NCBI GenBank assembly: GCA_903929425.1
Contig: CAIYUO010000098.1
Location: 1-45,178 of the forward strand
Direction: 5' to 3'
Length of the DNA: 45,178 nucleotides
Source: an uncultured Bacteroidota bacterium
GTDB lineage: Bacteria > Bacteroidota > Bacteroidia > Chitinophagales > Chitinophagaceae
Every line of letters begins with the position of its first letter. Within the stretch, counting starts at the first letter, position 1. Below, one piece after another: positions 16,882 to 24,459 of the stretch. The position numbers were made by a program, and so were the translations under genes. A model generated the notes under the pieces. That model worked only from the letters and a program-made list of their open reading frames with translations, did no database searches and had not been told where the DNA came from.

Positions 16882-17617
16882 GAACTTGATAAATAAGAAT
16901 GAACTCAAATATATTCAATCTTTTGCCCATAAAAAACATTGGGCTCAAGAATCTGTATTTATCATTGAAGGGCCAAAAATGTTAGCCGAGGCGATAAAGG
17001 CCAATTGGATGATAGAAAAAATATACGCTACAAATGAATGGGAGGGTAATATAGGGAATAGTGGGGGAGATATAGAAATTGTTGATAATATCATGTTGTC
17101 TCGACTTAGTCATTTACAAAGTCCCAATCAAGTAATTGCCTTAGTTCAAAAAAAGGAATATTCCCCATTTGACAGTAATAATCAATTGACAATTGTCCTT
17201 GATGGCATTCAAGATCCAGGAAATTTTGGTACCATTATCAGAACTGCCGATTGGTTTGGTATTCATAATATCATGATCACTGAGGACAATGTTGGACTAT
17301 ACAATCCAAAAGTGATTCAAAGTACAATGGGTAGTTGTTTTAGGGTAAACATTCAAACCGACAAACCAGAAAATATTTTAAAGAATACAAATTTGCCAAT
17401 CATTGGTACAATGCTATCAGGAGCATCGATATATGAAAACAAATTACCAAAAGCTGGTTATTTGGTGATTGGTAATGAGTCAAAAGGAATTAGGGAGCCA
17501 TTCAAATCACAAATCACGAATCCTGTTACCATTCCTAATTTTGGGGAAGCTGAGTCATTGAATGCAGCCGTAGCTACTGGGATTGTTTTGTCGCATTGGA
17601 AATGCAATCAGATTTAA
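16880..17617 (+). CDS. SpoU/TrmH-family RNA 2'-O-methyltransferase
   Basis: A SPOUT-fold methyltransferase that uses S-adenosylmethionine to methylate a ribose 2'-OH in rRNA or tRNA. The start is taken as ATG 16880 (product 245 residues, beginning MNLINKNELKYIQSF, the usual RNA-binding N-terminus); the longer frame to 16823 adds residues without family likeness. SPOUT motif 1 is DPGNFGTIIRTADWFG (112-127), motif 2 LVIGNESKGI and motif 3 FGEAESLNAAVATGIVLSHW. The family resembles RlmB and its relatives; the exact target base is unknown. Its ATG shares CATG with the tamL start and its TAA shares TTAA with the neighbouring permease stop. Confidence 0.88.
   Translation: MNLINKNELKYIQSFAHKKHWAQESVFIIEGPKMLAEAIKANWMIEKIYATNEWEGNIGNSGGDIEIVDNIMLSRLSHLQSPNQVIALVQKKEYSPFDSNNQLTIVLDGIQDPGNFGTIIRTADWFGIHNIMITEDNVGLYNPKVIQSTMGSCFRVNIQTDKPENILKNTNLPIIGTMLSGASIYENKLPKAGYLVIGNESKGIREPFKSQITNPVTIPNFGEAESLNAAVATGIVLSHWKCNQI
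16906..16913 (-). promoter_or_regulatory. Predicted -7 element of tamL
   Basis: TATATTTG on the minus strand, within the first codons of the opposite methyltransferase gene. It predicts a transcription start near 16900 and a leader of about 20 bases to the ATG at 16881. Confidence 0.45.
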
Positions 17618-18810
17618 TCAAACTTAATAGCTTTCGCAGGGGGGATTCTTTTTATCCATAAAGTGGGTATTAGAAAAGAAACATAACTTATAACTGCAGT
17701 GCCAACAATAACAAGTAACACTTGATTCAAATACATTTTAATAGGCAAAATTTTAATAAAATAAGCTGCTTCATCTAATTGAATTAAGCCAAATTTTAGT
17801 TGCAATAAACTAAATCCAATTCCAACTAATGCACCTAATGAAATCCCCACACAGCAAATTATACTTGCTTGGTATAAAAAAATATTTCTAATAAAACTGT
17901 GTGAAGCACCTATTGCAGTGAGTGTTCCAATCATATTAACGCGTTCCAGCATTAAAATAAATAAACAAGTTAATAAATTAACGACAGCAATGATTAACAA
18001 AATGGTGATGGTTACATTTCGGTTTACAGTTTGAACATTTATCCAATCAAATATTTGAGGGTAATAATCTGTAATACTTGTTGCTACCCAATTGTCAGGC
18101 ATTTTTTTTTGTATTGCGTCAGTCGCAAATGGAATGTTTGAAGCATCATTCAGTAATACATCATATCCTTCAATTTGCTTCCAGTTTTGGTTTAACTGCT
18201 GAAGCATGTTGATATCCACAAAAACAAACTGTCTATCATATTCATCAATTCCCGAATGATACCAGCCAGTGACTTTCATTTTACGTTGTTGTACTGATCC
18301 GTTTGTCATGAAGTAAAGTCGTATAGTACTATCCATTGGAATATTTAATTTGTTGGCTAAAGCATCAGAAATGATAATTTCATTTCGATTCGAATCAGGT
18401 TTAGTGTCTAACCACTTTCCTTTATTTAAAAAAGGAAAAATCGAATTTGATGGAACTCCTTTTACAACAACACCTTCAATATCTTGACGGTAGGATAAAA
18501 CAGAAGATTGATTTATAAACGGGGTATAACTTTTAATAAATGGCAGCTTACCAAATGGGGCATTTAAATTATTTTCAATAGGTGCTCCATTTACAGAACT
18601 AACCCTAATATGCCCCCAAAATTGAAAAACCTTATTTGAAATACTTTCCTGAAATCCATTAACGATGGACAATGTCAAAATGATGGCAGCTACACTCAAC
18701 GCGGTTGCTGCTATTGAAAGTTTGACAATAAAGCCTGTATAACTTTTTTGTTTCGGAAAGCTAATCTTCAGGGCGATATTAAATGCAGTGTTCAACGCGT
18801 AAATTTTCAT
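17614..18810 (-). CDS. ABC transporter permease, LolC/LolE-FtsX type
   Basis: An inner-membrane permease of the MacB/LolE superfamily, likely part of a lipoprotein-release (LolCDE-like) exporter. An N-terminal membrane segment (residues ~25-55, LSIAATALSVAAIILTLSIV) is followed by a periplasmic domain to about residue 255, then three C-terminal membrane segments in the FtsX-type region (VTITILLIIAVVNLLTCLFI; the segment with QASIICCVGISLGALVGIG; VLLVIVGTAVISYVSFLIPT). The ATG is at 18810; the codon before is TTG. The ATPase partner is not next to it, as is common in this phylum. Its stop overlaps the methyltransferase stop on the other strand. Confidence 0.85.
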   Translation of the reverse strand: MKIYALNTAFNIALKISFPKQKSYTGFIVKLSIAATALSVAAIILTLSIVNGFQESISNKVFQFWGHIRVSSVNGAPIENNLNAPFGKLPFIKSYTPFINQSSVLSYRQDIEGVVVKGVPSNSIFPFLNKGKWLDTKPDSNRNEIIISDALANKLNIPMDSTIRLYFMTNGSVQQRKMKVTGWYHSGIDEYDRQFVFVDINMLQQLNQNWKQIEGYDVLLNDASNIPFATDAIQKKMPDNWVATSITDYYPQIFDWINVQTVNRNVTITILLIIAVVNLLTCLFILMLERVNMIGTLTAIGASHSFIRNIFLYQASIICCVGISLGALVGIGFSLLQLKFGLIQLDEAAYFIKILPIKMYLNQVLLVIVGTAVISYVSFLIPTLWIKRIPPAKAIKFD

Positions 18811-18879
18811 CAAATCTACTTTTTTCTACTTATATATTTAGATTAATCCTTTAGTTTCGTAAATAACAAAAGTTTTATC

Positions 18880-20139
18880 ATGTTTAGAAACGGGTACTTG
18901 TTAATATTAGTTGCTTTTTTTAGCATTAAAGGGTATGCGCAACAAAATCCAGATCAAATATTCGATAATACAATTCATACAGTCATTGTCTCACCCATTG
19001 GGAAACCGCTAGCAGCTCCCATTCTTTCCTTAAATAACGGAGGTATGTTACATATAAGCTTCGATGATTTTAAAGCTGAGTACGAAGATTATTTTTATTC
19101 AATTGAATTAATGGACAGTGCATGGCAAAAAACCGATTTGAATGAGTCAAATTATGTAAAAGGGTTTAATCAAATTAGGATTTCAAATTATGCAGTATCT
19201 TCAATTAGTTCACAAAATTACTTTCATTATCAATTTGATTTTCCAAATTCAAATTGCAGACCAATTATGTCTGGAAATTATATTTTTAAAGTTTATAAAG
19301 GAAGTAATAAACAGTCTCCTATTTTTACGAAAAGATTTTACGTAGTCGAGGAGCTGGCATTTGTAAATGCAAATGTTCAAGAGCCATTTGACGGCGCAAT
19401 TTCAAGGACACATCAAAAAATAAACGTAAATGTGGATGTGAAAAATATACCCTCCTTTCAAAATGATCAAATAACCATTAAAGTAATTCAAAATAATCGG
19501 TATAATGATGCTAAATCAACTTCAACGGCTGATTTTATAAGGGGGACAGTTTTGGTATTCAATAATGAATCATCATTAGTATTTCCTGGAGGTAAAGAAG
19601 CTAGGTGGTTGGATTTGCAAAATTTAAGTTTAAGATCAGATAGAATTGAATCTATAGAATACATTGATAAACGCACTAATATTTTTGTAAAACCCGACTT
19701 CTCAAGAAATGATCTTTTATATTCAAGGTATAAAGATTTAAATGGAGGCTTTTTGATTATGAACACTGAATCACTCATAAGTGAAACGCAAAATGATTAC
19801 GCCAAAGTTCATTTCTATTATGTTACAAAGCAACATAATGCTTTATTGGACAAAAAAATTTATTTATCAGGTGGGCTCACAAATAATACACTAGACAAAG
19901 GATCGGAAATGATGTTTGATATCGAAAAAGGATTTTATCAAAAAACCTTATTGCTAAAACAAGGTTATTACAGTTATAATTATATTACTCGTGACCGGAA
20001 TGATCCAAATATTATGGATGATTATGGGGAAACGGAAGGCAATCATACTGAAACCGAAAATGAGTATACGGTTTTTGTTTATTATCATACGCCAGGCTCA
20101 TTAAATGACCAATTGATTGGGTTTGCTACATTTTTTTAA
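18880..20139 (+). CDS. Type IX secretion system plug protein (DUF5103)
   Basis: The DUF5103 family includes the plug protein that closes the periplasmic side of the SprA translocon of the type IX secretion system when it is idle. The signal peptide is MFRNGYLLILVAFFSIKGYA. Recognisable family segments are IFDNTIHTVIVSP, the LNNGGMLHISFDDF segment, GFNQIRISNY and, at the end, NEYTVFVYYHTPGSLNDQLI. The 419 residues match the usual length. No other T9SS gene is in the window and neither nearby LamG protein has a visible T9SS C-terminal sorting domain, so the link to secretion rests on the family alone. Confidence 0.82.
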   Translation: MFRNGYLLILVAFFSIKGYAQQNPDQIFDNTIHTVIVSPIGKPLAAPILSLNNGGMLHISFDDFKAEYEDYFYSIELMDSAWQKTDLNESNYVKGFNQIRISNYAVSSISSQNYFHYQFDFPNSNCRPIMSGNYIFKVYKGSNKQSPIFTKRFYVVEELAFVNANVQEPFDGAISRTHQKINVNVDVKNIPSFQNDQITIKVIQNNRYNDAKSTSTADFIRGTVLVFNNESSLVFPGGKEARWLDLQNLSLRSDRIESIEYIDKRTNIFVKPDFSRNDLLYSRYKDLNGGFLIMNTESLISETQNDYAKVHFYYVTKQHNALLDKKIYLSGGLTNNTLDKGSEMMFDIEKGFYQKTLLLKQGYYSYNYITRDRNDPNIMDDYGETEGNHTETENEYTVFVYYHTPGSLNDQLIGFATFF

Positions 20140-20154
20140 TCCCTTCATTTGTCC

Positions 20155-20162
20155 TACATTTG
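20155..20162 (+). promoter_or_regulatory. Predicted -7 element of the SRP RNA gene
   Basis: TAcaTTTG ends 4 bases before the first paired base of the SRP RNA at 20167, the spacing expected for a Bacteroidota promoter. I see no clear -33 element. Confidence 0.55.
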
Positions 20163-20166
20163 CACC

Positions 20167-20260
20167 GGCAGGTCTTATACGACCAGCTCCTGCCGAACCT
20201 CCCCAGGACAGGAATGTAGCAAGGATAGGTGGTTGAGCGGTGCGATGTGAGTAGCCTGCC
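20167..20260 (+). ncRNA. ffs: Signal recognition particle RNA, small bacterial type (4.5S-like)
   Basis: The ends GGCAGG (20167-20172) and CCTGCC (20255-20260) pair to close a long hairpin. The centre holds the SRP helix 8 signature: CCCCAGGACAGGAATGTAGC followed by AAGGATAGGTGG, which matches the symmetric and asymmetric loops and the tetraloop region bound by Ffh. At about 94 nt it is the short form. Together with Ffh and FtsY it targets membrane and exported proteins. A -7 element lies directly upstream and a terminator overlaps its 3' end. Confidence 0.88.
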
Positions 20261-20298
20261 ACTTTTTATATTCTATATAGTAAAGTGGCATTTTTTTT
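20257..20298 (+). terminator. Rho-independent terminator of the SRP RNA
   Basis: TGCCACTTT at 20257-20265 pairs with AAAGTGGCA at 20282-20290, followed by eight T residues. The first four bases of the stem are also the last four bases of the SRP RNA closing helix, so the terminator and the RNA fold compete for TGCC. Confidence 0.85.
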
Positions 20299-20316
20299 AA
20301 ACTATAAACCTACCAT

Positions 20317-20967
20317 ATGAAATTTTTTATTGACACAGGCAATCTAGCTCAGATCAAAGAAGCAAACGAATTAGGCATTTTAGACGGTGTGACTACCAAT
20401 CCTACCTTAATGGCCCAAGTGGGTGTGAAAGGTGAAGCTGCTATTGCTGAGCATTATAAAGCAATTTGTGAAATCGTTAATGGTGACATAAGTGCGGAAG
20501 TTTTGTCTACCGATTTTGCTACTATGGTGGAAGAAGGAAAAAAATTAGCAGCCATTCATCCAAATATTGTGGTGAAAGTGCCTATGATTAAGGATGGCAT
20601 CAAAGCCATTAAATGGTTTACCGATAATGGCATTCGTACGAACTGTACATTAGTATTTTCTGCTGGTCAAGCTATTTTAGCTGCTAAAGCGGGTGCTACT
20701 TATGTGTCTCCATTTATTGGCCGTATTGACGATAGTTCTTGGGATGGTATGGAATTGATTGGTCAAATTCGTCATATATATGATGTACAAGGATTTCAAA
20801 CACAAATATTAGCGGCATCTATTAGAAATGCTTTACATATTGTAAAAGCAGCCGAAGCAGGTGCCGATGTTTGTACTTGTCCTTTGGATTCTATCTTAGG
20901 ATTATTAAAGCATCCATTAACGGATATTGGTCTTGCTAAGTTTTTGGAAGACGCAAAGAAGATGTAG
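20317..20967 (+). CDS. fsa: Transaldolase-like fructose-6-phosphate aldolase
   Basis: A small (216-residue) class I aldolase of the TalC/FSA type. It may cleave fructose-6-phosphate or act as a transaldolase in the pentose phosphate pathway. Asp6 in FFIDTGNL, the TTNPTLMAQ segment and the Schiff-base Lys87 in NIVVKVPMIKDG are all present, followed by CTLVFSAGQAILAAKAGATY and SPFIGRIDD. Many short members annotated as fructose-6-phosphate aldolase are true transaldolases, so the exact reaction is open. It lies behind the SRP terminator and 9 bases before the LamG gene. Confidence 0.9.
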   Translation: MKFFIDTGNLAQIKEANELGILDGVTTNPTLMAQVGVKGEAAIAEHYKAICEIVNGDISAEVLSTDFATMVEEGKKLAAIHPNIVVKVPMIKDGIKAIKWFTDNGIRTNCTLVFSAGQAILAAKAGATYVSPFIGRIDDSSWDGMELIGQIRHIYDVQGFQTQILAASIRNALHIVKAAEAGADVCTCPLDSILGLLKHPLTDIGLAKFLEDAKKM

Positions 20968-20976
20968 TTTCATAAT

Positions 20977-21765
20977 TTGAAAAAAATACTTACCATATTA
21001 GTAGCTTTCTGTGCATTTAATTCAAATGCACAGAAAGTTTTTTTTAGTGCCAATAACAATGAGGTGAACAGAGTTGTTCAGTCTCAATTACCACCTTTGA
21101 TTACGGCAGGCTTAATTCAAAACTTAGATGCTAATTTAAGTAACTCTTATGGGGGTACTGGAAATATTTGGACGGATATCGTTGGAGGTAACAATGGCAC
21201 CATAGTGGGGGGTACTTTTACTACAGCAGGTGGAGTTTCTTATTTTAATTTTCCTACTGCAAGTGTTGCAAGTTATGTTAGTGCCCCACTTACTAAATCA
21301 ACTTCCATGACGTTTAGTGTTTGGGCAAAATCAAATTCAGTTCCTGTTCCAAATGCAATGTTATTTAATACTGGAGCATCGGGAGCTGGACCTGATTTCT
21401 TTTTTGCTGGTACAGGTTTTTATTGGAATGTTTGGGATAGTTATAGTACGCCGTATAATGATGTAAATAATGCGGTATTGAATCATACAACGATTGTTAC
21501 AAATACCAATTGGCATAATTATACAGTGACGGTAGATGCAACAAACAGTAATACTAAATTTTATTTTGATGGTGCTTGGATGGGTACATCCGCATATAGG
21601 TCACCAGCAGTAAGCAACGTATTATATATAGGAGGAGCAGGATTAAATGATAATAGCTGGAACTTTTTGGGTGGCATTTCTTGTTTTCACACCTACAACA
21701 GAGCTTTATCTGCAGTCGAAGTAAATTCAAATTTCAAAGCATTGAAATCTCGTTTTGGGTTATAA
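20977..21765 (+). CDS. Exported LamG/concanavalin-like domain protein
   Basis: A secreted or surface lectin-like protein. A signal peptide (MKKILTILVAFCAFNSNAQ) leads to a LamG-type jelly-roll domain filling residues ~40-262, with SMTFSVWAKSNSVPVPNAML, NWHNYTVTVDATNSNTKFYF and NSWNFLGGISCFHTYNRALS as its core strands. The start codon is TTG at 20977, directly before Lys-Lys. There is no T9SS C-terminal domain. LamG folds bind carbohydrates or proteins; the ligand is unknown. A close second copy follows after 7 bases, so this is a tandem duplication. Confidence 0.82.
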   Translation: MKKILTILVAFCAFNSNAQKVFFSANNNEVNRVVQSQLPPLITAGLIQNLDANLSNSYGGTGNIWTDIVGGNNGTIVGGTFTTAGGVSYFNFPTASVASYVSAPLTKSTSMTFSVWAKSNSVPVPNAMLFNTGASGAGPDFFFAGTGFYWNVWDSYSTPYNDVNNAVLNHTTIVTNTNWHNYTVTVDATNSNTKFYFDGAWMGTSAYRSPAVSNVLYIGGAGLNDNSWNFLGGISCFHTYNRALSAVEVNSNFKALKSRFGL

Positions 21766-21772
21766 TTAATTT

Positions 21773-22567
21773 ATGAAAAAAAGTATTACGATATTATTTC
21801 TTCTACTAGTTTTTATTTCTAATGCACAAAGAGGAATTTTTGGCTCCCATAATAATGAAGGAACACGTTTCATTCAATCTTCATTGGCTGCAACAGTAAT
21901 CACTTCAGGCCTTATCCAAAGTTTAGACGCCAATAATACAACATCTTATGGGGGTACAGGAACTACTTGGACAGATATTGTTGGAGGCAACAATGGTACA
22001 ATCACAGGAGCTACTTTTACTACTTCGGGAGGTGTTTCCTTTTTTAATTTCCCCACTGCAAGTGTTTCAAGTTATGTGAGTGCGCCGCTAACCAAAACAA
22101 CTTCCATGACTTTCAATGTTTGGGCAAAAATAAATACGATTCCAGTTCCTAATTGTATGTTATTTAATGCCGGAGCAGCAGGATCAGGACCTGACCTATT
22201 TTTTGAAAATACTGCATTAAGTTGGAATGTTTAGGACGGATCATCTACTGCATTTAAAAATGGGGGTGTTAATATTAACACAACCACTGTTGTTGGAAAT
22301 ACAAACTGGCATAATTATACAATATGTGTTGACGCAGGCAGTACTAATGTTAAATTTTATTTTGACGGTGTTTTAGTGGGTACATCAGGGTATTGGTCTC
22401 CAATAAGATCAACTTCTACTCCTTTATACATCGGAGGTGCAGGCGCTGGAGATAATTCTTGGAACTGGATTGGCGGAATATCCATTTTCCAATCGTATAA
22501 CAGGGCGCTAACTGCATCGGAAGTAAATACTAATTTTAATGCTTTGAAGGCTCGTTTTGGGTATTAG
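21773..22567 (+). pseudogene. LamG protein, second copy, interrupted by one in-frame TAG
   Basis: A tandem paralogue of the gene at 20977-21765, with its own signal peptide (MKKSITILFLLLVFISNAQ) and the same domain order. The frame runs 153 codons, meets TAG at 22232-22234, and then stays open and homologous to the end (NWHNYTICVDAGSTNVKFYF, then NSWNWIGGISIFQSYNRALT) at 22567. The first copy has TGG (Trp, in SerTrpAsnVal-like context WNVWD) at the matching place, so a single G-to-A change explains the stop. TAG is used as a normal stop by other genes here (for example 1726-1728), so recoding is unlikely. It could be a recent pseudogene or a sequence error. Confidence 0.85.
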
Positions 22568-22592
22568 TTTGATTCAATATTTTCTTACAACT

Positions 22593-23264
22593 TTATTGGT
22601 GTTTTAGCGCTTCGCGCTTGGACAAATTTGAAAGTTGAGGATGTGCTTTTACAAATTTCACAACCCATTTTGTATCCGTATTTGCATAACTACGTAATGC
22701 CCAGCCAATGGCTTTACGAATAAAAAAGTCCTCTTCTAATTGTGTATGTTCAATATAATCAGTGAGTAGGGTAGTATTGGTTTTTTCTTTGTACATCAAC
22801 TGAAATAAAATACTCATTCTTTGTAACCATTTATTGGTGGATTGATTCCATTTTGAAGTCACAGGCTCAATCGCTTCTGGGAATTGTAAAAAGTATTTAC
22901 CAATAGCATGTGTATTGGTGGAGTCAACGGAGTCCCACCAACTATTATGGGTAATCATCCATTCAATTAAAGGCAAATTTTTTTTTGACCATAATTTTTT
23001 ATGATGACCAAGTAATTCAATAGCAAAATAATGTAACTCTCTTTGGGGTTCGGCAAAGCATTCTTTTATTAAGGTACTTAACTCATTATGATCCTTAATG
23101 GGGTTGGCTTTGTAAAATGCTTTACAAATTTGTCGCCTTAAGGGAGTTTTAATACCATAAAACTCAAATTGATTTAATAAATAAGCTTTTGCTCCCTTTG
23201 CAATCGTCGCATTGGCGTTGGCTGCATATATCTTTTTAATCGAAGTTAGATAGGGGTGTGCCAT
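22593..23264 (-). CDS. DNA alkylation repair protein, AlkD-like
   Basis: A HEAT-repeat DNA glycosylase of the AlkD family, which removes N3- and N7-alkylated purines without base flipping. The 223 residues are all-helical with the family's WDSVDSTNTHAIGKYF segment (about residues 109-124), the RMSILFQLMYKEK segment and FFIRKAIGWALRSYANTD (about 178-195), where the active-site Trp and Asp of the family lie. Its ATG is 1 base behind the stop of the oxidoreductase gene, so the two form an operon reading left. Family members are not always active glycosylases. Confidence 0.85.
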   Translation of the reverse strand: MAHPYLTSIKKIYAANANATIAKGAKAYLLNQFEFYGIKTPLRRQICKAFYKANPIKDHNELSTLIKECFAEPQRELHYFAIELLGHHKKLWSKKNLPLIEWMITHNSWWDSVDSTNTHAIGKYFLQFPEAIEPVTSKWNQSTNKWLQRMSILFQLMYKEKTNTTLLTDYIEHTQLEEDFFIRKAIGWALRSYANTDTKWVVKFVKAHPQLSNLSKREALKHQ

Positions 23265-23265
23265 A

Positions 23266-24303
23266 TCAAATGCCTACTACTCTTTTATTAAATGCACTAT
23301 TTCTCGCTGCTTCTAATACACGAATAATATTTTTACCTTCTTGTGCACTTGTTGGAACAGGCGCATTGTTTAAAATAGCGTCAGCCATTTTCTCATAAAA
23401 TATTTTATAATCACCAGGAATACTTGGAATTACTTTACTTGTTATTAATCCATTATGATCAGTATATAAAGTACCATAATCACTTTCGGCTTCGGCTCCC
23501 CAATTGGGTATATTTGGTTTTTTGCCAGCGAGTAATTCATTTTCTTGCACATCGGATCGGTTTTTAATAAAACTTCCTTTGGTGCCATACACTTTATAGC
23601 CTGGCAGTTGATGCATAAATACCATACCGCTTGTTAACGTAATTCTATGACTTGGGTAATATAATATCATCATGAAATAATCGTCAACTAATGAAACTTT
23701 TCGGGTAATTCTAATATCTGCAAATACTGCTAATGGCAGTCCTGATAACATTAAAGCCTGGTCTACTAAATGTGGCCCTAAATCATATAAAACACCTGCT
23801 CCTGGGGTAACGGCCTCTTTATGTTTTTTAGGACTTAATGTGGTTCGGTATCTTTCAAAAGATATTTGCACGTCCACTAATTCACCTATTTCACCTTCCT
23901 GAATTAATTTCTGTAAGGTTAAAAAATCAGCATCATATCGACGGTTTTGATACACGGCCAATTTCAATCCCTTTTTGTTCGCAATATCATCCAATTCCTG
24001 AGCTTCTGCAGATGTATTCGTAAACGCTTTTTCACAAACAACATGTTTGCCCGCAAGTAACGCACTTTTTACATAGGCATAATGGCTGTCGTTAGGACTA
24101 TTTACAATTACTAAATCAATGCTTTCGTCAGCTAATAATTCCTCATAACTGTTAAATGATTTTGTACCAGGGTAGTCGGCTTCAATATTTTTAGTGGAGC
24201 GTTCCCAACTACCTACTAAATTAAAATGTGGATTGGTTGCAATAAAGGGAGCATGGAATACTTTTCCGCTCATACCAAAAGATACTAATGCTGTGTTTAT
24301 CAT
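23266..24303 (-). CDS. Gfo/Idh/MocA-family NAD(P)-dependent oxidoreductase
   Basis: A cytosolic sugar or polyol dehydrogenase-like enzyme. The N-terminal Rossmann domain opens with ALVSFGMSGKVFHAPFIATN (residues 4-23) and includes the catalytic-type motif GKHVVCEKAF near residues 87-96, with the EKxx Lys. The C-terminal alpha/beta domain follows, with GAGVLYDLGPHLVDQALML (about 168-186). The start GMSGKVFHAPF and the length of 345 point to the YdgJ/YhhX subgroup; the substrate is not known. It heads a two-gene unit with the AlkD-like gene. Confidence 0.9.
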   Translation of the reverse strand: MINTALVSFGMSGKVFHAPFIATNPHFNLVGSWERSTKNIEADYPGTKSFNSYEELLADESIDLVIVNSPNDSHYAYVKSALLAGKHVVCEKAFTNTSAEAQELDDIANKKGLKLAVYQNRRYDADFLTLQKLIQEGEIGELVDVQISFERYRTTLSPKKHKEAVTPGAGVLYDLGPHLVDQALMLSGLPLAVFADIRITRKVSLVDDYFMMILYYPSHRITLTSGMVFMHQLPGYKVYGTKGSFIKNRSDVQENELLAGKKPNIPNWGAEAESDYGTLYTDHNGLITSKVIPSIPGDYKIFYEKMADAILNNAPVPTSAQEGKNIIRVLEAARNSAFNKRVVGI

Positions 24304-24371
24304 AAGTTAAAGATAAAAAATACCACTGAGTTATCAGAAGTATTTTAAAACATTTAGGGACCTGTGAAAAC

Positions 24372-24401
24372 AAAAACCCTCTGAATTTTCAGAGGGTTTT
24401 T
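24372..24401 (-). terminator. Terminator downstream of acnA
   Basis: AAAAACCCTCTGAA at 24372-24385 pairs perfectly with TTCAGAGGGTTTTT at 24388-24401 (14-bp arms). Read leftward the stem is followed by TTTTTGTTTT, so it ends the aconitase transcript. Confidence 0.85.
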
Positions 24402-24421
24402 AAAAATCGTAAGAGTGTATT

Positions 24422-24457
24422 TTTTATAGGCTTTAAATTTCAATTAAGCCTATAAAA
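24422..24457 (-). other. Extra perfect hairpin between acnA stop and its terminator
   Basis: TTTTATAGGCTT at 24422-24433 pairs perfectly with AAGCCTATAAAA at 24446-24457 around a 12-base loop, starting 2 bases after the aconitase stop codon. It has no T tract of its own and could protect the mRNA 3' end or bind a protein. Confidence 0.6.
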
Positions 24458-24459
24458 TA

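Noticed and set aside
16823-16908. 86-base overlap of tamL and the methyltransferase using the longest frames
   Set aside because: Family-like N-termini, the tamL lipobox and the promoter position favour the shorter starts at 16881 and 16880.
22232-22234. TAG in the LamG gene as a recoded (pyrrolysine or suppressed) codon
   Set aside because: TAG serves as an ordinary stop elsewhere in the window and no recoding machinery is visible; the matching codon in the twin is TGG, one change away.
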